Origin: Shewanella sp. MR-4
GTDB lineage: Bacteria > Pseudomonadota > Gammaproteobacteria > Enterobacterales > Shewanellaceae
Length of the DNA stretch: 64,000 nucleotides
Direction: 5' to 3'
Assembly (NCBI RefSeq): GCF_000014685.1
Contig: NC_008321.1
Coordinates: 62,001-126,000 of the forward strand
The translations under genes and the position numbers were made by a program. Below are positions 9,055 to 17,877 of the stretch, piece by piece (position 1 is the stretch's first letter; each line of letters begins with the position of its first letter). Below the pieces are notes generated by a model. It did no database searches. It was given only the letters and a program-made list of their open reading frames with translations, and was not told where the DNA came from.

Positions 9055-9519
9055 ATGAAACGATTACTGATAGTTATCTTAGCCTTAGGTCTTGGCGCCT
9101 GTGCGAGCGCGCCAGAACCTAAGCCTGTGGTGAAGCAAGTTGAACCTGTCTCCGTTTGGAACGATAGCAATATCGCCGATTTCCATTCCGAATGGCGCGG
9201 CGTACCCTATCGCCTAGGTGGCGGCACTAAGAAAGGCATCGATTGCTCGGCCTTTGTGTCGGTCGCTTATCAAAAGATGTTGGGCATGACTCTGCCGCGC
9301 ACAGTGGAAGAACAGCAAGCCCTCGGCAAACCCGTGGCGCGGGACCAACTGCGTAAAGGCGACTTAGTGTTTTTCAAAACGGGTTGGAGCACGCACCATG
9401 TCGGCATTTATGTGGGCGGGAATAATTTTCTCCATGTCTCGACGAGCCAAGGGGTGAAAATTTCGAGCCTGCTAAACAGTTATTGGGCATCAAAGTATTG
9501 GAATGCAAGGCGAATTTAA
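9055..9519 (+). CDS. nlpC: NlpC/P60 peptidoglycan endopeptidase lipoprotein
   Basis: Lipoprotein of 154 aa, the length of E. coli NlpC, starting MKRLLIVILALGLGAC (lipobox LGAC). The NlpC/P60 domain has the catalytic Cys in GIDCSAFVSVAY, the His in THHVGIYVGG and the third polar site in FLHVSTSQGV. The C-terminal YWASKYWNARRI closely matches E. coli NlpC. Family members cut peptide cross-links between D-Glu and diaminopimelate in the periplasm. An ATG at 9040 would add five residues and is also possible. It may be co-transcribed with the MFS gene 24 bp downstream. Confidence 0.9.
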   Translation: MKRLLIVILALGLGACASAPEPKPVVKQVEPVSVWNDSNIADFHSEWRGVPYRLGGGTKKGIDCSAFVSVAYQKMLGMTLPRTVEEQQALGKPVARDQLRKGDLVFFKTGWSTHHVGIYVGGNNFLHVSTSQGVKISSLLNSYWASKYWNARRI

Positions 9520-9543
9520 GCCTTAATCACAGGTGGAGACTCT

Positions 9544-10992
9544 ATGACCCCAGCGTCTGCTTCGTCCCCTCATGAGCCTCTGCCCACCTCGGTTTTTCTG
9601 GCGATTTTCTCCGCCGTATTCTTACCCATGTTTCTGGCGGCGGTCGATCAAACCTTACTCGCTACCGCCACCCCAGCGATAGTGGAAGATCTTGGCGGCC
9701 TCAGGCAAGCCTCGTGGATCACTATCGGTTATATGCTGGCGATGGCGGCCAGTGTGCCTATTTACGGCTGGCTAGGGGATAACTATGGCCGCGCTAAAAT
9801 TCTGATGATCGCCTTAGTGGTGTTTGCGTTGGGTTCAATTGTTTCCGCCAGTGCTGGGACTATGGACCATATGATTGCTGGCCGGATCCTCCAAGGCCTC
9901 GGTGGTGGCGGGCTGATGAGTCTGTCCCAATCCCTTGTGGGGGAATTGGTGCCTATACGGCAAAGGGCACGTTTTCAGGGCTATTTTGCCGCTATGTTTA
10001 CCCTCGCCAGTGTTGGCGGCCCTGTGATTGGTGGCTTTGTGGTGCATGCCTATTCTTGGCACTGGTTATTTTGGGCGAATATTCCTTTGGTCATGCTGGC
10101 GGTTTGGCGGCTTAATCGCCTGCATAAACAGAGTGTTAAACCGGTGCGGCAAGGGCGGTTTGACTTACTCGGCGTACTGTTATTTCCCACGATCATCACA
10201 GCGCTGCTGTATTGGTTGTCCGTGGCGGGGCAAGACTTTGCTTGGCTATCGGCCACAAGCTTAGGCTTTATGGGATTTATCTGTGTGGGTGCCCTTGTGC
10301 TGTTGTGGTGGGAACGTCGGCGTGAGAGTCCTTTCTTACCGCTGGATTTACTCGCCAATAAAGCCATTTATATGCCGCTCTTCACGGCCGCGCTGTTTGC
10401 CGCCTGCCTGTTTGCGATGATCTTCTTTTTACCCATTTACTTGCAGGTCGGTCTGCACACCAATCCGGCCAAAACGGGCTTGCTGCTGATGCCAATGACC
10501 TTTGGCATTGTGACGGGCTCCACCATCGCTGGCAGGCTGTTGAGTCGGGATGTGGCGCCTAAATGGTTGCCGACCTTCGGCATGGGCTTGGCCTTTATCG
10601 GTTTGCTCTTAATCGGTTTAGTGCCGCCGAATGCGAATCTTATCGGTGCTTTAGGTGTGCTGGTGGGCATTGGTTTAGGGACTGTGATGCCCAGCGTGCA
10701 GCTAGTGGTGCAGAGCGTGTCGGGCAAGGCGCGTTTAAGCCAAATCACCGCTATGGTGTCCTTGAGTCGTTCCATGGGCGCGGCAATTGGTACGGCTTTA
10801 TTCAGTCTGTTGCTATATGGCTTATTGCCGCTCGACGGGGCACAGGTGGGAATTGCGGCAATAAAGCAGTTACCCATAGAGGTTGTGCATCACGCTTTCC
10901 AATGGGGTTTTATCGCGGCGGCACTGGTGGCGCTCAGCTCGGCGATTGTGGGTTATTTGTCGCCTGCGACTGCGCTTAGGGATCATGAGTAG
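9544..10992 (+). CDS. DHA2-family MFS drug efflux transporter
   Basis: Major facilitator protein of 482 aa with about 14 membrane segments, in the EmrB/QacA (DHA2) group. Motif A is GWLGDNYGRAKIL, motif D1-like VDQTLLATATPAIVEDLGG lies in segment 1, and motif C-like GGPVIGGFVV in segment 5. These antiport drugs against protons. No membrane-fusion partner (EmrA) is next to it, so it probably works alone in the inner membrane. GGTGGAGA lies just upstream of the ATG. The substrate is unknown. Confidence 0.88.
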   Translation: MTPASASSPHEPLPTSVFLAIFSAVFLPMFLAAVDQTLLATATPAIVEDLGGLRQASWITIGYMLAMAASVPIYGWLGDNYGRAKILMIALVVFALGSIVSASAGTMDHMIAGRILQGLGGGGLMSLSQSLVGELVPIRQRARFQGYFAAMFTLASVGGPVIGGFVVHAYSWHWLFWANIPLVMLAVWRLNRLHKQSVKPVRQGRFDLLGVLLFPTIITALLYWLSVAGQDFAWLSATSLGFMGFICVGALVLLWWERRRESPFLPLDLLANKAIYMPLFTAALFAACLFAMIFFLPIYLQVGLHTNPAKTGLLLMPMTFGIVTGSTIAGRLLSRDVAPKWLPTFGMGLAFIGLLLIGLVPPNANLIGALGVLVGIGLGTVMPSVQLVVQSVSGKARLSQITAMVSLSRSMGAAIGTALFSLLLYGLLPLDGAQVGIAAIKQLPIEVVHHAFQWGFIAAALVALSSAIVGYLSPATALRDHE

Positions 10993-11080
10993 ATTTGTTG
11001 GTGCACGACGGATTTAAGCTGTGTAGTATTTGCGGTAGGTTAGCTTCCGCTGTGACCCCATTCTTTGCCAGGAATTCTGC

Positions 11081-12109
11081 ATGACAACTAAAAACTGGAC
11101 CTTAAAGAGCATAGCAAACGAGCTAGGTGTCTCTAACGCCACTGTTTCTAATGCTTTTAATCGTCCCGATCAGCTATCGGAAAAACGTCGCAACGAGATT
11201 TTAGCCGCCTGCTCTAAACTGGGGTATTTTGGCCCAAATAAGGCGGCGCAGTCCCTACGTAGGGGCAAATTTGATACCGTCGCGCTGGTACTGTCCGATA
11301 GTGTTGAATATATGGTGTCCGATCCTGTCGCCAGTAAGTTTATGAAGGGGGTGGCTTCGGTATTGGAGCGGGAAAAACTCAACTTACTGCTATTTTCTGG
11401 CAGCTCCGACAGTGTGAATGCGGTGGCCGATTTTGTGGATGGGTTTATTTGTTATGGTCGCCCGCGCAATGCCTTGCTCGCCGAGCAATTAAAACAGGTT
11501 AAGAAGAAGGTGGTTACTGTGGATTTTGATATCCACCGCAACGCCTCTGTCAGCATTGACAATAAGTTAGCCGCCTATGAGGTGGCAAAATTGGCGTTAA
11601 AATCTCCCACCGATCAAGTTGCAATATTGGGATTGAGGCTACTCGATACCCATTTAACCTGCCGAGTTTACGATTTGAATTTGCTCGAAATCGATATGTC
11701 GATTGCGCACCAGAGGTTGCAGGGATATTTACAGGCGATTGAGGAAACGGGTGTCACCCTTGGTAATGATCGGATTTGGAATATTCCGGAAAGTAATGCG
11801 GAGTATGCGCGGATTGCGGCCAAGGAGGCATTAAACTCAACCCCAAGACCCAATGTATTTTTATGCATGAGCGACTTAATTGCCCTCAGCGTGCTGGGTG
11901 AGGCGCAGGCCATGGGATTAGCGATTCCGGAGGATATTCGTGTCGTGGGATTTGATGGTATTGATGAGGCGACTCGCTCGAATCCACCACTGACCACGGT
12001 TTACCAATACTCGGAACAAAAAGGCCAAATGGCGGCGCAGATGTTTATCGACGATGCCGTGCATGCTCAGGTATTAGGGTATGAACTACGTTTAGGCAAA
12101 AGCTGTTAA
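11081..12109 (+). CDS. scrR: LacI-family repressor of sucrose genes (ScrR)
   Basis: LacI/GalR regulator of 342 aa. The helix-turn-helix is at residues 7-28 (LKSIANELGVSNATVSNAFN), followed by the hinge helix (NKAAQSLRRGK) and a periplasmic-binding-protein-like effector domain ending VVGFDGIDEATRSNPPLTTV. It leads a block with sucrose phosphorylase, a transporter, a TonB receptor and fructokinase, so a sucrose-responsive repressor is the best reading. Three good palindromes with a TTAATCGATTAA-type core occur upstream of the other genes, but none upstream of this one, so it is probably not autoregulated. Confidence 0.88.
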   Translation: MTTKNWTLKSIANELGVSNATVSNAFNRPDQLSEKRRNEILAACSKLGYFGPNKAAQSLRRGKFDTVALVLSDSVEYMVSDPVASKFMKGVASVLEREKLNLLLFSGSSDSVNAVADFVDGFICYGRPRNALLAEQLKQVKKKVVTVDFDIHRNASVSIDNKLAAYEVAKLALKSPTDQVAILGLRLLDTHLTCRVYDLNLLEIDMSIAHQRLQGYLQAIEETGVTLGNDRIWNIPESNAEYARIAAKEALNSTPRPNVFLCMSDLIALSVLGEAQAMGLAIPEDIRVVGFDGIDEATRSNPPLTTVYQYSEQKGQMAAQMFIDDAVHAQVLGYELRLGKSC

Positions 12110-12128
12110 TACAATCAGTTTTATATGC

Positions 12129-12158
12129 AAAAGGCGCTAATTAAGCGCCTTTTGTTTT
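12129..12158. terminator. Bidirectional terminator, scrR / scrP
   Basis: AAAAGGCGCT (12129-12138), loop AATTA, AGCGCCTTTT (12144-12153), then GTTTTTG. The A-rich left flank lets it serve the convergent scrP gene too. Confidence 0.85.
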
Positions 12159-12167
12159 TGTTCTGCA

Positions 12168-13652
12168 TTAGGCCTGTGCTTGAGTGAGCAGGTCTGCTAA
12201 TGCGATTTGGGTTTCGATGCCTTGCTCATCAAGTAGGGTGATCAGCCCTTGTTTATGGGCAAAGTCGAGACTAAGACTGGCCGATGCATTTTGTGCAGAC
12301 CATGTGAGAGTTAGTGTTTTTCCACTTGCTGCCATCGAAAAGCGGCCATTGAATGCTGCGCTCTTATTACGCAGTTTAATCAATTGGATGAGGGCTTTAA
12401 CCACAGGTTTTTGCAGGGCTTGTTGCACTTTTTCCCGGTTTAAATAGGGGCGATTAATGTCTCGGCCGACGTGGGTTTGATTCAGCAACGTCATGTCGTT
12501 TGGTATGGCAAGCAGGCCTGTGTAGTAGACCTGCGGAATACCCGGTGCGAAAAACTGAATTGCTCGCGCCATCAAGTAATCTAGATCATTTTGCCCTAGG
12601 GCATCGTAATAAGTGCAGTTGATTTGATACAAATCGACATTGCTGGCGGCCGCCCCTGTGGCTTGTAGACTCTCGCCTTGACTGTTGCCGTGTATGGTTT
12701 CGACCAGATTATCGATTTGTTTTTCGTCCAATAATCCGCGTAAGCCATCCATTGGGCCGACATCGATAATACCAATGCCATCGTGGGTATCGAGTACTGT
12801 GATGCAGTTGCGAGGGGCCATGTCTAGCCAGTGACTCAGGGCGCTACAATCTTGGCTAAACAGCGTGTGCAGGATGAGCGGTGGCAGGGCGAAGTCGTAA
12901 ACCATGTCCACTCGTTTGGCGATATCGATTTGCGTCATATGATGGGAGTGGATTTCGGCTAGGGTTGTCATACCTAACTCATTAGCTTGCTTCGCTAATT
13001 TATCCACAAACTCGAAGGATTCCTCAATCATAAAGCAGCTAGTACCGGGCTTTTTGATTGCATACCCTGCGGCATCTAAGCGGATTAAATTGACTTTGCT
13101 GTGGTTAAATCGCGCCAATACGCGGTTTAAATAATCCTTACCTGCAGCTGAGTTAACATCGATATCGATCTGGTTACGGGTAAAGGTGGTCCAAAATTCT
13201 TCCGTTGAACCATCCGCTAAGGTGTAAGTGCTAAAGCAGCTCCCTGGGCGGGGGCGATAGATAGCTTTTTGATCCTGTTCACTTAATCCCTCAGGGAATA
13301 CCTTGTCCTTGGTCAGGAATAAATCCCAGTAAACCGATTGTTTGCCATGCTTGAGCACATCTTTAAACTCGGGAGATTCTGCGGACATGTGGTTAACGAT
13401 CAAGTCGGCCATGATGTCGAACGCTTCGCCTATGTTTTTGACATCGTCCCAATCACCTAAGCGTGAGTCCACTTGTACATGGTCTATGGGATCAAACCCC
13501 GCATCGCTGCCATCGATGGGATAGTAAAAGGGCAGTAGATGAACGCCCCCAAATAAACCATCTAACTCATTATCGAGTAAGGCTTTGAGTTGTTTGAGTC
13601 CGGCACCGGTTATCCGATCGACATAGGTGATCAATTGCACTTGATTTTTCAT
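12168..13652 (-). CDS. scrP: Sucrose phosphorylase
   Basis: GH13 family enzyme of 494 aa. It converts sucrose and phosphate to glucose 1-phosphate and fructose in the cytoplasm. The catalytic set matches bifidobacterial sucrose phosphorylase almost number for number: nucleophile Asp193 (IRLDAAGY), acid/base Glu233 (TLAEIHSHH) and stabiliser Asp291 (VLDTHDG). The N-terminus MKNQVQLITYVDRI is typical, as is QVYYTGLLAIPND in the active-site rim. It diverges from the transporter gene; one perfect operator palindrome lies 70 bp upstream of the start. The fructose product would be handled by the fructokinase of the same locus. Confidence 0.95.
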   Translation of the reverse strand: MKNQVQLITYVDRITGAGLKQLKALLDNELDGLFGGVHLLPFYYPIDGSDAGFDPIDHVQVDSRLGDWDDVKNIGEAFDIMADLIVNHMSAESPEFKDVLKHGKQSVYWDLFLTKDKVFPEGLSEQDQKAIYRPRPGSCFSTYTLADGSTEEFWTTFTRNQIDIDVNSAAGKDYLNRVLARFNHSKVNLIRLDAAGYAIKKPGTSCFMIEESFEFVDKLAKQANELGMTTLAEIHSHHMTQIDIAKRVDMVYDFALPPLILHTLFSQDCSALSHWLDMAPRNCITVLDTHDGIGIIDVGPMDGLRGLLDEKQIDNLVETIHGNSQGESLQATGAAASNVDLYQINCTYYDALGQNDLDYLMARAIQFFAPGIPQVYYTGLLAIPNDMTLLNQTHVGRDINRPYLNREKVQQALQKPVVKALIQLIKLRNKSAAFNGRFSMAASGKTLTLTWSAQNASASLSLDFAHKQGLITLLDEQGIETQIALADLLTQAQA

Positions 13653-13722
13653 ACTTTGCCCACGCTTGAGTAGCCTTCCCAGAGTAAAGTTTGCTGGCGG
13701 TTATTTATAAATTGCACAAACA

Positions 13723-13740
13723 AACTTAATCGATTAAGTT
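13723..13740. promoter_or_regulatory. ScrR operator O1
   Basis: AACTTAATCGATTAAGTT, a perfect 18-bp palindrome with the central CG typical of LacI-family sites. It lies between the divergent scrP and scrT genes, so one site could control both. Confidence 0.8.
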
Positions 13741-13908
13741 GTATATTTAACCAATGTGAAACATTATTCAAGTGGTTTGTTAGATTTTTGAGTTAGTCTT
13801 GGTTTTGGGGGGATTAACTCACTGCTGTACATAAATAATGCCTAAAGCTGTTTGGGGCTTAGCTAGCTTCAAAGGGGATTTAGCGCGATAACGATAAGGT
13901 GAAACAGT

Positions 13909-15129
13909 ATGGTAAGTGATTCAAATTCTGCAGAAAATCGCCATCACACTCGAATTAGAGTGTTGACGTATTTAATGTTTTTTATGTTCGCTATGACCTC
14001 AGATGCCGTGGGCGTGATCATTCCTCAGCTCATTTCTGAGTTTGGCCTCTCTTTATCACAGGCGAGCGCCTTTCATTATATGCCGATGATTTTTATTGCA
14101 ATAAGTGGTCTATTCCTCGGTTTTTTGGCGGATAAAATAGGGCGTAAACTAACCATTTTATTAGGGCTGTTGTTGTTCGCCATTGCCTGTTTTTTATTTG
14201 CGCTTGGGGAGTCGTTTTATTATTTCCTGCTGCTATTGGCCTTGGTGGGCTTGGCAATAGGGGTATTTAAAACCGGGGCCTTAGCCCTGATCGGTGATAT
14301 TTCTCGGTCGACAAAACAGCATTCCAGCACCATGAATACGGTCGAAGGATTTTTTGGGGTCGGCGCCATGGTGGGGCCAGCCATTGTCAGCTATCTGCTT
14401 ATCAGTGGTGTGTCATGGAAGTATTTGTATTTTGGGGCGGGTGTGTTTTGTCTGCTGCTCTGTTGGTTAGCATTTAGGGCCGATTATCCGCAGGTTAAGC
14501 GATCTTCAACGGAAACAATTAATCTGACGAATACCTTCAGTATGATGAAAAATCCTTATGCATTAGGTTTTTCCCTTGCTATTGGTTTGTATGTGGCCAC
14601 CGAAGTGGCGATTTATGTATGGATGCCTAGCTTGCTGCAAGAGTATCAGGGGGATTACACAGTACTTGCGGCCTATGCCTTGACCATCTTTTTTACCCTG
14701 CGAGCGGGTGGACGGTTTTTGGGAGGGTGGATACTAAATCACTTTTCGTGGCAACAGGTTATGTTCTGGTTTAGCTTAGCGATCAGCATTTGCTACCTCG
14801 GCTCTATGCTCTATGGCGTTGAGGCCGCAGTTATTCTCTTGCCCCTCTCTGGGCTGTTTATGTCAATGATGTATCCCACTTTAAACTCCAAGGGGATCAG
14901 TTGTTTCCCCGTGGCACAGCACGGCTCTGTGGCTGGAGTTATCCTGTTTTTTACCGCGGTTTCTGCGGCGTTGGCTCCCCTGTGCATGGGGTTAGTTGGG
15001 GATATTTTCGGCCATGTGAAGTATGGCTTTTACCTCGCAACCGGGTTTGCCGTTTTGTTGTGCCTGTTAGCGGGGGTTAATCTGATTAAAGATCCTTCTC
15101 AAGCTCTGTTAAGCCGTGAAACCGCTTGA
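13909..15129 (+). CDS. scrT: MFS sucrose transporter
   Basis: Major facilitator protein of 406 aa with 12 predicted membrane segments. The signature between segments 2 and 3 is FLADKIGRKLTILLG. It is not of the E. coli CscB type but of the general sugar/aromatic-acid MFS kind. Its role is assigned from context: it lies between sucrose phosphorylase and an outer-membrane receptor, and shares the operator with scrP. It would import sucrose across the inner membrane after TonB-dependent uptake. The ATG start at 13909 has only a modest ribosome binding site (AAGGTGAAAC). A strong terminator follows. Confidence 0.85.
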   Translation: MVSDSNSAENRHHTRIRVLTYLMFFMFAMTSDAVGVIIPQLISEFGLSLSQASAFHYMPMIFIAISGLFLGFLADKIGRKLTILLGLLLFAIACFLFALGESFYYFLLLLALVGLAIGVFKTGALALIGDISRSTKQHSSTMNTVEGFFGVGAMVGPAIVSYLLISGVSWKYLYFGAGVFCLLLCWLAFRADYPQVKRSSTETINLTNTFSMMKNPYALGFSLAIGLYVATEVAIYVWMPSLLQEYQGDYTVLAAYALTIFFTLRAGGRFLGGWILNHFSWQQVMFWFSLAISICYLGSMLYGVEAAVILLPLSGLFMSMMYPTLNSKGISCFPVAQHGSVAGVILFFTAVSAALAPLCMGLVGDIFGHVKYGFYLATGFAVLLCLLAGVNLIKDPSQALLSRETA

Positions 15130-15133
15130 ATTG

Positions 15134-15170
15134 AAATGTGACAGAAAAATTTTTTCTGTCACATTTTTTC
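15134..15170 (+). terminator. Intrinsic terminator after scrT
   Basis: AAATGTGACAGAAAAA (15134-15149) pairs perfectly with the segment at 15151-15166 around a single T; a T-run continues to 15169. Confidence 0.85.
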
Positions 15171-15172
15171 GA

Positions 15173-15184
15173 TTAATCAATTAA
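15173..15184. promoter_or_regulatory. Degenerate ScrR-like site
   Basis: TTAATCAATTAA differs at one base from the TTAATCGATTAA core of the other operators. It lies about 95 bp upstream of O2 and lacks the outer bases, so it may be chance in AT-rich DNA. Confidence 0.3.
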
Positions 15185-15264
15185 TTGCCAGCTGTTCCCA
15201 CTTTAAGTTTGTTGGCTTGTACAAAAAACGCACTTGCTTTTTGTTATTTAGTTGCTAACTTGTT

Positions 15265-15282
15265 AACTTAATCGATTAAGAT
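15265..15282. promoter_or_regulatory. ScrR operator O2
   Basis: AACTTAATCGATTAAGAT matches O1 at 17 of 18 bases. It lies 106 bp before the TonB-receptor start. Confidence 0.75.
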
Positions 15283-15304
15283 GTTTTTGGGAACCAAACA
15301 AGAC

Positions 15305-15322
15305 TCACTAATCGATTAACAA
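15305..15322. promoter_or_regulatory. ScrR operator O3
   Basis: The core TAATCGATTA (15309-15318) matches O1 and O2; the outer bases differ. Its centre is 40 bp from that of O2, close to four helical turns, so two repressors could sit on one face of the DNA. Confidence 0.65.
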
Positions 15323-15388
15323 CAATTCAGTAGAAGTTGCCGTGGGGAGATATAGGCAGCTTCTCAAAATATGGGTGGGGACATAAAA

Positions 15389-17785
15389 ATGATAAATCGC
15401 ACATCACAACAATTCTTGTTAAGTACCATCGCCGTCTTGGTGAGTTCTCAGCTTTGGGCTGCCGATGCACCCGCGCAGGAAGAAACCAAGAAAGATGCGT
15501 TAGGCCTCGAGCGTATTACCGTTACGGGCGTTGCTCGTGGTACCCGCGTCATGGACTCGAGCGTGTCAGTTAGCAGCGTATCACTCGCCGAGTTGGAGGT
15601 TAGTACTCCCCGTTCATCTGCCGAAGCATTCCGGATCATTCCGGGGATGAAGGTGGAATCAACGGGTGGTGAAGGTAACGCTAACATTGCTGTCCGTGGC
15701 TTACCTGTGGCATCGGGCGGTGCTAAGTTTCTTCAAATCCAAGAAGATGGATTACCTATTCTGCAGTTTGGCGATATTGCCTTTGGTAATGCGGATATCT
15801 TCTTACGCTTAGATTCTACAGTGCAAACCATTGAATCGATTCGCGGTGGTTCGGCGTCTACTGCGGCCAGTAATGCTCCCGGCGGTATTATTAACGTGAT
15901 CAGTAAAACTGGTAGCTCGGATGCTGGCAGCGTGTCTACCACCTTTGGCTTGGACTACGATACCTTCCGCACCGACTTTGAATATGGCACGAGTATCAAT
16001 GACAGCCTGCGTTTCCATGTGGGGGGATTTGTGCGGACTGGCGAAGGTCCTCGCCAAGCTGGTTATGATGCCAACAAGGGCGGCCAGGTAAAAGCCAACA
16101 TTACCAAAGAGTTCGATAGTGGCTATGTTCGTCTTTATTTTAAACACTTAGATGATAAGAGTATTGGCTACTTACCCATGCCAATGTATTCGGACGGTAG
16201 TTCTGTCCCAGGTTTTAATGCGAAATCCGATGCCATTCAATCAGCTTATTTCCTCTCAACCCTGAGTTTAGGTGCCGATGGTGAGCGTCGTCGTGGTGAT
16301 ATGCGCGATGGTATGAATCCTGAGGTTAACTCTGTGGGATTAGAAGCGTCTTTTGATTTGGGCAATGATTGGCAAGTCGAAAACCGTTTCCGTTTCTCGG
16401 ATGTGAGCGGTAATTTTATGGCGCCATTCCCTGCCGAAGTGGCTAATGGAGCCGACATTGCGGCCAGTATTGCCGGCACTGGCGCCAAGTTGATTTATGC
16501 CAATGGTCCCGATGCGGGCAATCCTATGGATGGACTCGCCATGCGTATCCATACCTTCGACGTCAAGATGAATGACTTTGGCTCAATCGTAAACGACTTA
16601 AAATTAACGAAAACTTTTGACGATACCAGCGTTACTCTGGGTTATTACAATGCCACCCAAAATATCAATATGACCTGGATGTGGAACTCCTATCTGATGG
16701 AAGTCAAAGGGGATAACGCCGCATTGCTCGATGTGGTGGCCGCCGATGGTACCGCCTATTCCGATGCTGGGCTCTACGGCTATGGTGTGCCTTATTGGGG
16801 CAACTGTTGCCAACGTAATTACGATACCGAATACAACATTAAGGCGCCTTATCTTGCGGTAGCGTCAAGCTTTGGGGATTTGTCGCTGGATGCCAGTGTG
16901 CGGTACGACAGCGGTGATGCCAGTGGTTACTACGCAGGTAATGTGCAATCGCAAGTGGATATGAACTTGGATGGCGTTATCTCTATTCCTGAGCAGAGCG
17001 TCTCTTCTATCGATAATGCCAATCCGCAACCTGTGAATTATGACTGGAGCTACACCTCCTATTCACTCGGCGCAAATTATCAGTTTGACAGTGATTTAGC
17101 CGCCTTTGGTCGCTTGAGTCATGGTGGCCGCGCCAATGCGGATCGCCTGTTATTTGGTAAGGTTCGTGCCGATGGTTCAGTGGCAAAAGAAGACGCTGTC
17201 GATAATGTGGATCAATATGAGTTAGGCGTTAAGTACCGTTACGATGATTTATCTGTGTTCGCGACCGCTTTCTATTCAGAGACCGAAGAGCAAAACTTCG
17301 AGGCGACCAGTCAGCGTTTCTTCGACCGTAAGTACAAAGCCAAAGGTATTGAAATTGAATCGGCCTATTTTATCGGTGACTTCGATTTTAGGGGCAATGT
17401 CACTTGGACCGACGCTGAAATTGCCAAGGATGCGTTAACGCCAGACGTTGTGGGGAATACCCCAAGAAGACAGGCCGACTTTATCTACTCGCTGATGGGC
17501 CGTTATAACTTTGACCAAGGCTCAGTGGGCATCAACCTGATTGGTACCACTGACTCCTATGCACAGGATAATAATGATCTCAAGTTTGATGGTTACAATC
17601 AGGTCAATGCCTTTGCAACCTACAACTTGACTCAGGCCTTAAGCGTCTCGTTAAACGTCAACAACCTGTTTGACGCCACGGGTATCACCGAAGCTGAAGA
17701 GGGTTCGATTCCTGATAACAATATTATCCGTGCTCGCACCATTAATGGCAGAACCACGAGTGCAACCTTGAGATACGAGTTTTAA
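15389..17785 (+). CDS. TonB-dependent receptor for sucrose uptake
   Basis: Outer-membrane receptor of 798 aa. The signal peptide is MINRTSQQFLLSTIAVLVSS with cleavage likely after QLWA. A TonB box-like ERITVTG follows, then the plug domain (AFRIIPGMKVE, NIAVRGLPV, SIRGGSASTAASNAPGGIINVISKTG). The barrel ends in TTSATLRYEF with the terminal Phe needed for assembly. The role is assigned from two ScrR-type operators upstream and from its neighbours scrT and scrK. An ATG at 15371 would add six residues; GGTGGGG is better placed for 15389. Shewanella commonly pair such receptors with sugar pathways. Confidence 0.9.
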   Translation: MINRTSQQFLLSTIAVLVSSQLWAADAPAQEETKKDALGLERITVTGVARGTRVMDSSVSVSSVSLAELEVSTPRSSAEAFRIIPGMKVESTGGEGNANIAVRGLPVASGGAKFLQIQEDGLPILQFGDIAFGNADIFLRLDSTVQTIESIRGGSASTAASNAPGGIINVISKTGSSDAGSVSTTFGLDYDTFRTDFEYGTSINDSLRFHVGGFVRTGEGPRQAGYDANKGGQVKANITKEFDSGYVRLYFKHLDDKSIGYLPMPMYSDGSSVPGFNAKSDAIQSAYFLSTLSLGADGERRRGDMRDGMNPEVNSVGLEASFDLGNDWQVENRFRFSDVSGNFMAPFPAEVANGADIAASIAGTGAKLIYANGPDAGNPMDGLAMRIHTFDVKMNDFGSIVNDLKLTKTFDDTSVTLGYYNATQNINMTWMWNSYLMEVKGDNAALLDVVAADGTAYSDAGLYGYGVPYWGNCCQRNYDTEYNIKAPYLAVASSFGDLSLDASVRYDSGDASGYYAGNVQSQVDMNLDGVISIPEQSVSSIDNANPQPVNYDWSYTSYSLGANYQFDSDLAAFGRLSHGGRANADRLLFGKVRADGSVAKEDAVDNVDQYELGVKYRYDDLSVFATAFYSETEEQNFEATSQRFFDRKYKAKGIEIESAYFIGDFDFRGNVTWTDAEIAKDALTPDVVGNTPRRQADFIYSLMGRYNFDQGSVGINLIGTTDSYAQDNNDLKFDGYNQVNAFATYNLTQALSVSLNVNNLFDATGITEAEEGSIPDNNIIRARTINGRTTSATLRYEF

Positions 17786-17824
17786 CTCCGGCGGGTTTGA
17801 GGCTTAAAACCAACAATTTAAAAG

Positions 17825-17846
17825 GCCCATCAAGCATGGGCTTTTT
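17825..17846 (+). terminator. Terminator-like hairpin between receptor and scrK
   Basis: GCCCAT (17825-17830), loop CAAGC, ATGGGC (17836-17841), then five T. The short stem may only reduce transcription into scrK. Confidence 0.65.
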
Positions 17847-17877
17847 GCTTAACCATTAGAGACATAAAGGGATCCAT

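Noticed and set aside
10437..10877. 146-codon minus-strand frame
   Set aside because: Antisense of the DHA2 transporter; composition reflects membrane-protein codons read backwards.
15134..15170. CRP site reading of TGTGA and TCACA after scrT
   Set aside because: The two halves are too far apart for CRP (6 bp spacing needed) and belong to a perfect hairpin with a T-run, i.e. a terminator.
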